DNA from: Hohaiivirga sp031546825
Lineage (GTDB): Bacteria > Pseudomonadota > Alphaproteobacteria > Rhizobiales > Beijerinckiaceae
Direction: 5' to 3'
NCBI GenBank assembly: GCA_031546825.1
Contig: JAVBJU010000025.1
Coordinates: forward strand, 1-64,000
DNA length: 64,000 nt
Shown in pieces: positions 58,697 to 64,000 of the stretch (position 1 is its first letter; each line of letters starts with the position of its first letter). Both the position numbers and the translations under genes were made by a program. Below the pieces are notes generated by a model that saw only the letters and a program-made list of their open reading frames with translations, searched no databases and had not been told where the DNA came from.

Positions 58697-61675
58697 ATGA
58701 TCGTTGAATTATTCCAGGGGCACGATTCTGTCGGCCGGAGTTTGCGTCATATCAAGGCCGGTCTTCTGGCCTGTACTGGTTTTACATTGTTGGTGGGCGC
58801 GGGTCTGCTTGCTGCGGCCCCTGCACAGGCAGGCGTCAACGTTCCGTGCGGAAACGGCGCGAAGATCACTACTACCCTGTTCGGTGGGGATATGACCGGA
58901 AATACCTGTGGTAATAACGTTGCCATCACAACCACTGGCAGCAAGGGCATCGCCGGCGGTAATGAGACGAATAATACCAATGGTATTTATTTCGCCATGA
59001 ACAACCCACACTCTGAATTGGTTTTCGGGACCGGTCTGACGGTTGATGCCAAGGGCGATTATGTTTCCGGTATCAGAATTAATGGTATCTGGAATACATG
59101 GGGCGTTTATACTGTTCGCGTTGGAGATGGTGCTAAGATAACCATGACCGGGGCTGCTACTGACGGCATCAATGTCGCCCAAAGCGCCAACGGTGATGCT
59201 GGCACTTCCGCATATGGCCGCGCTATTCTTGGTAATAATAGCATGATCTCCGTAGCCAATGGTACGGCGGTGCGCGTTAATCTGACCTCTGCTGCCGGGG
59301 TCTATAACCTCGCCTATCTGGGAATTAACTCCGTCATCACGGCTGGCGGGGCAGGTGCGAACCTGGCGAACACACAAGGTTACGCCGTTTTTGCGGGTAA
59401 CCGTGATTATGTTGTCACCAATGGTAAGGCCAAGGGTACGGATGCGGTTGTCGTCATCGGCTCAGGCGCTTCCATCAGCACCACGGGTGATAACGGCTTC
59501 GCCGTCTTCGCCAACAAGGGCGGGGTTGTGCAGTTGCAGGGCGGTTCGGTGAAAACCGCGGGCGTTGGTGCCGATGCGCTGCGCGCCGAAAAGAAGCCCA
59601 CCGCGGATAATGTTTTCAACATGCTCGGCGGCCGGATCGAGCTGGCTGGGGATATGACGGTTGAGGTCGCCCAGACTGATACAGCTAACGCCCTTCATAC
59701 ACTTGGTGCAGGATCGGAAATATCCTCAACCAAAACCAATTATTATTATGGGACCGAAGACAAGCTCTATGACGGTGCTGGGACGGTCAATAATGTGGCC
59801 GCCAAGGTGACCACCGCGACTTCGGGTGTCTATAGCATCACCGGCAATATGTTCGCTGAATCGGGTCTGATCGACCTGAGCATGAAGGATGGCAGCGTCT
59901 TCACAGGCGCGACGAAGCTGGGAACCTACACCTATAAGGACGCCAGCAACGCAGACGTTACCGATGCCAAAGGAACGATCAATCTGAAGATTGATGGCTC
60001 CACCAGCGTCTGGAACATGACGGCAAACTCCGAAGCGACGAGTGTGACGCTGAATGGCTCGACGCTGAATTACGTCGCGCCGACTGGCGATGTCACCGCG
60101 CCGGCCAGCTACAAGACGCTGACCGTCAACACCTTCGTTGGCGATAATGGCACCCTCGTGCTCAATACGTTCCTTGGTGCCGATGCCTCTGCGAGTGATC
60201 GCCTGGTTATCGATGGCGGCAGCGCCAGCGGTTCGACACGCTTGCAAATCAATAATACGGACCCAGCCAAGGCCGGAGCCCAAACCACAGCCGACGGCAT
60301 CATGGTCGTGCAGGCTATCAATGGCGCGACCACCGGCGCTATCGGCACATTCGCCCTGAGCGGCCGTGTTGTTGCTGGTAACGGCGTTTACGAGTATTTC
60401 CTCCATCAAGGCGGCAACGCTGCGACTGGTGGGAATACCGGCGACCAGAACTGGTATCTGCGCAGTGTCGTTGACGAGCCGGTGGTAACGCCACCGTCCA
60501 CGGGCGGCGGCGGTGTCGATCCGGGTGTGGTGACTGAAATAACTCCGGTTCGGCCGCCGCTCCCCAATGTTGTCCGTCCCGAGATCATCGTCGCAACAGC
60601 TATCCAGCCGCTGGCGTTGGAATACGGCTATGCGATCCTGGACACCCTGCATGAGCGCGTCGGCGAGACGTCCATGATCACGGTTGCTCCGGTCACGGAA
60701 GAGCGCATTGTCAGCTGTGGAGACCGTTCGCAGAACTACCGCTGCAAGGTGCGTGTCCAGGCAGGCAGCACAACCGGTGTCGGTAAAAACGACAACCGCT
60801 GGGCCGCATCCGGCTGGGCGCGCCTGTTTGGCGATTACGGTCGCAATGAGCCCAAGAACTACGAGAAGAATGGTCCCAGCTATAACTACACCCTGGGTGG
60901 CATTCAGGCCGGGTTGGACATCTTCGCTCACGAGAGCCCCAAAGGTGAACTCGACAAGCTCGGGATGTATGTCGGCTACGGCCAGATTACCTCAGACGTG
61001 ACAGGGCCTTACGGCTTCGAAGGTCGCAAGGTTATCGGCAAGGCTGGCACCATTGATCTGGATGCCTATACGGTTGGCGGTTACTGGACCCATGTGTCCC
61101 CGACCGGCTGGTACACCGATGCCGTGGTGCAGGGCACCTGGTATTCGGGCAGCGCCCATTCCATCTTGAACCAGGGCGTGTCGCCGGATGGCGTCGGCAT
61201 TCTCGGCTCCTTGGAAGGTGGCTACGCCTTCAAGTTCGGCAACGGTTATACGCTCGAACCGCAGGCGCAGATCATTTATCAGAACGTCAGCTTCGACAAT
61301 GCACGTGATGCCTTTGGCCGCTTCACGTTCGATGACGGCGATTCCATGCGCGGTCGTCTCGGCCTTCGCCTGACCAAAACCTGGAATGGTGCAGAGAACG
61401 GCATGCAGGCCCGCCTGATCACCGGCTGGCTGCGCGCCAACATCTGGCACGAGTTCATGGGCCAGACCACGACCAAGATCAGCGGCATCAATGGTGGTGA
61501 GGTAACGCCGTTCAGCTCAAATCTCGAAGGAACTTGGGGTGAGTTGGGTGCCGGTATCACCGCGCAGATGACCGACAAGGTCAACGTGTTCGCCACGGGC
61601 GCTTACAACCGTTCGCTGGACAACAAGGGCCGCGAAGGCTGGGACGGCCGTCTCGGTATGACCGTCAAGTGGTAA
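58697..61675 (+). CDS. Autotransporter outer-membrane protein, paralogue of the window's first gene
   Basis: This 992-residue type Va autotransporter has an extended signal peptide (to about 45, HIKAGLLACTGFTLLVGAGLLAAAPAQAG). The beta-helical passenger (about 50-590) is rich in N, T, G. It has a linker with PVVTPPSTGGGGVDPG and a C-terminal barrel (about 720-992) ending DGRLGMTVKW. ATG 58697 is chosen because GGGTGA lies 5-6 bases upstream; a GTG at 58688 is in the same frame. The last 100 residues are nearly identical to the fragment at 1-322. It is smaller than the autotransporter at 34.8 kb and lacks its RTX-like repeats. Confidence 0.9.
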   Translation: MIVELFQGHDSVGRSLRHIKAGLLACTGFTLLVGAGLLAAAPAQAGVNVPCGNGAKITTTLFGGDMTGNTCGNNVAITTTGSKGIAGGNETNNTNGIYFAMNNPHSELVFGTGLTVDAKGDYVSGIRINGIWNTWGVYTVRVGDGAKITMTGAATDGINVAQSANGDAGTSAYGRAILGNNSMISVANGTAVRVNLTSAAGVYNLAYLGINSVITAGGAGANLANTQGYAVFAGNRDYVVTNGKAKGTDAVVVIGSGASISTTGDNGFAVFANKGGVVQLQGGSVKTAGVGADALRAEKKPTADNVFNMLGGRIELAGDMTVEVAQTDTANALHTLGAGSEISSTKTNYYYGTEDKLYDGAGTVNNVAAKVTTATSGVYSITGNMFAESGLIDLSMKDGSVFTGATKLGTYTYKDASNADVTDAKGTINLKIDGSTSVWNMTANSEATSVTLNGSTLNYVAPTGDVTAPASYKTLTVNTFVGDNGTLVLNTFLGADASASDRLVIDGGSASGSTRLQINNTDPAKAGAQTTADGIMVVQAINGATTGAIGTFALSGRVVAGNGVYEYFLHQGGNAATGGNTGDQNWYLRSVVDEPVVTPPSTGGGGVDPGVVTEITPVRPPLPNVVRPEIIVATAIQPLALEYGYAILDTLHERVGETSMITVAPVTEERIVSCGDRSQNYRCKVRVQAGSTTGVGKNDNRWAASGWARLFGDYGRNEPKNYEKNGPSYNYTLGGIQAGLDIFAHESPKGELDKLGMYVGYGQITSDVTGPYGFEGRKVIGKAGTIDLDAYTVGGYWTHVSPTGWYTDAVVQGTWYSGSAHSILNQGVSPDGVGILGSLEGGYAFKFGNGYTLEPQAQIIYQNVSFDNARDAFGRFTFDDGDSMRGRLGLRLTKTWNGAENGMQARLITGWLRANIWHEFMGQTTTKISGINGGEVTPFSSNLEGTWGELGAGITAQMTDKVNVFATGAYNRSLDNKGREGWDGRLGMTVKW

Positions 61676-61715
61676 TGTCTTTATAGCCCGGCGCTGTCCT
61701 GTGCCGGAAACTCTA

Positions 61716-61746
61716 GGCCGTCAGCTTATGCTGGCGGCCTTTTTTT
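61716..61746 (+). terminator. Terminator of the second autotransporter gene
   Basis: GGCCGTCAGC (61716-61725) pairs with GCTGGCGGCC (61730-61739, one G-U pair) around TTAT, followed by seven T. Confidence 0.92.
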
Positions 61747-61918
61747 ACGTCATGGCCTATGGCAATGCGCGGTTAAGGGGAATCCGGTTAAACGCAAAAA
61801 GCCTTGCGAAATATGGAAGTTAGATTAACGGGCGTTTCAAGTGGACCGTCAGTTAAACGCAAAGCGTTACTGCATCAAAGAATCGGGAGTGAAGTGCTTG
61901 TCGTAAAAACGCTTCACT

Positions 61919-62335
61919 CTAAAGTTTCTGCTCGCTGAAACGGTAGGTGTCGCTGCAAGGGTCAACGATCCCGGCGCTTGCCAAGGTATAATCGACGGTG
62001 TTGTTGCTGCGGAACTTGAAGCGGTAAATGTCAGGCTTCTTGACGCCTTCGGTGAGGATATGGAGCTTGCCGCCCTGTACCCACCACATACCGCGCTCCT
62101 TGTTGAAAACGCGGGTTCTTTCCGGGTTGGAATAGAAGGTGACGTCGAAACGCCCATCCGCAGTGCGGTTGAAGGTCCAGGCCAGAAACGGGCATTTGGC
62201 ATTGACGCGTTTCATGTCGCGCTGTCCGTCGAAACGTCCGACCATGCGGTCGTCGAGGGAGGAAGACGGCCCTGCAATCGCAGGCGTTGCAATAAATATT
62301 GCGCTTGCCGTGATGAGGGCAAACCTCGCAAACAT
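61919..62335 (-). CDS. Small secreted protein of unknown function (138 aa)
   Basis: This exported protein has a signal peptide (FARFALITASAIFIATPAIAG, cleavage near residue 20). The mature part of about 118 residues is predicted mostly beta (RFDVTFYSNPERTRVFNKERGMWWVQGGKLHILTEGV, then YRFKFRSNNTVDYTLASAG) and has two cysteines, in AKCPF and DPCSD, likely a disulfide. The shape suggests a lipocalin-like or DUF-type small barrel; I cannot name it. ATG 62335 has GGGAG 6 bases upstream, better than ATG 62341. It lies 36 bases after the opgG-like gene and is probably co-transcribed. Confidence 0.8.
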   Translation of the reverse strand: MFARFALITASAIFIATPAIAGPSSSLDDRMVGRFDGQRDMKRVNAKCPFLAWTFNRTADGRFDVTFYSNPERTRVFNKERGMWWVQGGKLHILTEGVKKPDIYRFKFRSNNTVDYTLASAGIVDPCSDTYRFSEQKL

Positions 62336-62371
62336 CACCATCTCCCTTTCCCGAACGGTATCACCCCACTC

Positions 62372-63946
62372 TTAGAATGGGTGATACTGATACATCCACG
62401 TCTCACTCAGCACATTACTGCCCTGCTTGAGATAGGCGCGCATCTCCACCGGCTCGTGGCCCTGCACATTGATATCAAACTCCGCGCGCCAGTGGCCGGG
62501 CACATCATCGGGCACGGCTTCGGTGCGGATGTTGGAGAACGTGCCGCGAGAGGCGGTCAGTACGATTTCCGGAAACACGCCTGTGGGCAGGCGCGTCAGG
62601 CTCGGACCGAGGAACTCCACCACGAACTTGCGCACGCCTTGCGGGCGGTTGGTGCCCATCTGGCCGCCATTGCCGAGGCGGGTGGCGACGCAGCGGGCGA
62701 GATCGCCCTCGAAGGGCTCATTGGCCACCCACAGCGTCCGGTAGGAAATATCAAAGGACTGGCCAGCCTTGGCAGGCGCGGCGGGAACCCACATGGCGAT
62801 GATGTTGTCGTGGATTTCGTCGTCGGTCGGGTTTTCAATGAGCTGGATGGTGCCCGCGCCCCAGTTGCCCTTGGGCTCAATCCACAAGCTTGGGCGGCGG
62901 TTGTAATTGACGCCGTCGAGGTAGTGGTCGAACACCCGGTCGCGCTGACACAAGCCGAAGCCGCGTGGGTTGTTGTCGGAGAAAGCCGAGGCCATCGTGC
63001 CGGGCGGTGCATTGAGCGGACGCCAGATGCGCTCACCCGCGCCGGTCCACATGGCAAGGCCGTCGGAATCGTGCACCTCGGGCCGCCAGTCGGTCGCGAT
63101 CTTTTTAACCGTTTCCGAGAACCAGAACATCGAGGTCAGTGGTGCAATGCCGAGCCGCGCCACGTCTTTGCGCAGGTATAGCGACTTGTCGATATCCATC
63201 ACGACATCCTTGCCGCGCTTCATCACGAACCGGAAGGCACCGGAGACAGACGGGCCATCGAGCAGCGCATAGAGGGTGACGGTGTCGGAGCCGGGTTGCG
63301 GCGTCTCGAAATAGATATTGGTGAAGTCGGGAAACTCTTCCGGCGTATCATACACGACCGTGTTGATGGCAATGCCGCGTGCCGAAAGTCCGTATTGATA
63401 AAGCTCGCCGATGGCGCGGAAATAGGATGCGCCGAGGAAGGCGACCCAGTCGTTCTTCTTCCAGTCCAGGCTGCCGTCGCGCGGCTCCTGCAGGCGGAAC
63501 CCGGCGAAGCCGCTATTGACCGGCAGCTTTTTGGCGGGGGAATCCGCGGGCATATCGAAATAGCTATCGTCATAGATGATTTCCCGTGCCTGGCCCTTAT
63601 CGACCACATGCATCCGCACTGGCTTCTGGAAAAACCGGCCGAGGTGGAAAAATGTCACCGGGAAATCGCTCGGGCCATTGGCCCATAGGGCGAGATCGGT
63701 CTTGAACTTGATCTTGCCATGGGCGTCGTAATCAATGGCCCACAGAATATCTTTGGGCGCGGTGATCGGCGCGACATAGGCGGTTTTTGCCATTTCGCGG
63801 GCGCGCTTTTTCAGGGCATCGAAGCTGAAGGCGTTGGCGGCCCCAACTTTGAGACCCTGCGGTTGCTCAAGGGCAGAGGCTGGAAAGCCGCTGGCAACGA
63901 GCGATGCGGTGGCAAGAGCGGAAGTCAGGAAAACGCGGCGATCCAT
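62372..63946 (-). CDS. OpgG/OpgD-family periplasmic glucan biosynthesis protein (paralogue 2)
   Basis: This 524-residue exported protein has a twin-arginine-like signal (DRRVFLTSALATASLVASGFPASA). It has the same landmarks as paralogue 1: NSGFAGFRLQEP, FLGASYFRAIGELYQYGLSARGIAI, RLGIAPLTSMFW, EVHDSDGLAMW, SDNNPRGFGLCQRDR. It would act in the periplasm on beta-glucan chains. As with paralogue 1 no opgH is adjacent; instead a small secreted protein follows. GAGG lies rather far (about 12 bases) from the ATG. Confidence 0.9.
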   Translation of the reverse strand: MDRRVFLTSALATASLVASGFPASALEQPQGLKVGAANAFSFDALKKRAREMAKTAYVAPITAPKDILWAIDYDAHGKIKFKTDLALWANGPSDFPVTFFHLGRFFQKPVRMHVVDKGQAREIIYDDSYFDMPADSPAKKLPVNSGFAGFRLQEPRDGSLDWKKNDWVAFLGASYFRAIGELYQYGLSARGIAINTVVYDTPEEFPDFTNIYFETPQPGSDTVTLYALLDGPSVSGAFRFVMKRGKDVVMDIDKSLYLRKDVARLGIAPLTSMFWFSETVKKIATDWRPEVHDSDGLAMWTGAGERIWRPLNAPPGTMASAFSDNNPRGFGLCQRDRVFDHYLDGVNYNRRPSLWIEPKGNWGAGTIQLIENPTDDEIHDNIIAMWVPAAPAKAGQSFDISYRTLWVANEPFEGDLARCVATRLGNGGQMGTNRPQGVRKFVVEFLGPSLTRLPTGVFPEIVLTASRGTFSNIRTEAVPDDVPGHWRAEFDINVQGHEPVEMRAYLKQGSNVLSETWMYQYHPF

Positions 63947-64000
63947 CGGGTTTGCAAACCTCTTTTGTGTTGTCGCTCCGGCGCATCCGGGCCGGATGTG

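Overview
The window looks like chromosomal DNA of an alphaproteobacterium, most likely Hyphomicrobiales and possibly a Brucella/Ochrobactrum relative. That placement is inferred from gene content: ornithine decarboxylase next to homospermidine synthase, a SerC-SerA pair behind a serC-type RNA leader, Zur-box control of a zinc ABC operon, and TRAP/FCD-GntR sugar-acid loci. Codon use is moderately GC-rich, with two visibly AT-richer patches (about 20.6-22.1 kb and 58.1-58.7 kb). No rRNA, tRNA, CRISPR array, prophage or complete insertion sequence was seen.

Layout. 0-0.3 kb: the 3' end of an autotransporter. 0.75-1.5 kb: an XRE-type regulator. 2.0-6.8 kb: a TRAP transporter, a zinc alcohol/polyol dehydrogenase and a GntR-FCD regulator. 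6.9-11.2 kb: a flavoprotein, RecQ and a periplasmic PQQ-type sugar dehydrogenase. 11.3-20.6 kb: a sugar operon (KDG/DapA-type aldolase, GntR-FCD, sugar ABC transporter, FGGY kinase, fucose/arabinose-isomerase-like enzyme). 20.6-22.9 kb: an accessory patch with a RES-domain toxin-like protein, a GNAT remnant and a secreted GPGGP-repeat protein. 23.0-31.1 kb: a 4-hydroxybutyrate-to-acetoacetyl-CoA pathway with transporter and a sigma54-dependent activator. 31.7-34.3 kb: a GluR0-like receptor channel and an enolase-superfamily dehydratase. 34.8-41.2 kb: a large autotransporter and two paralogous AraC regulators. 41.4-47.3 kb: thiM, serC-serA, a quinol-monooxygenase-like gene, a hydroxyacid reductase and a MarR regulator. 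47.4-53 kb: an OpgG/OpgD protein and the odc-GNAT-hss polyamine cluster. 53-58.1 kb: a zinc-uptake operon with a GTPase chaperone, a WD40 protein, two small proteins and a Zur box. 58.7-64 kb: another autotransporter, a small secreted protein and a second OpgG/OpgD paralogue.

The most notable system is the 4-hydroxybutyrate locus. The dehydratase keeps all four predicted [4Fe-4S] ligands and the CoA-transferase keeps its catalytic Glu. The operon is preceded by a -24/-12 promoter matching the sigma54 consensus with exact GG-N10-GC spacing. Three GATG-N8-CATC palindromes lie upstream, as expected for the co-located enhancer-binding protein. The second notable system is the zinc operon. Its Zur box contains the presumed -10 element and abuts the start of a 48-residue membrane peptide whose stop overlaps the ATPase start. 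Other items worth attention are the GluR0-like protein with a non-canonical pore, the self-competing hairpins that sequester the serC ribosome-binding site, and the RES protein with a zinc-ribbon N-terminus.
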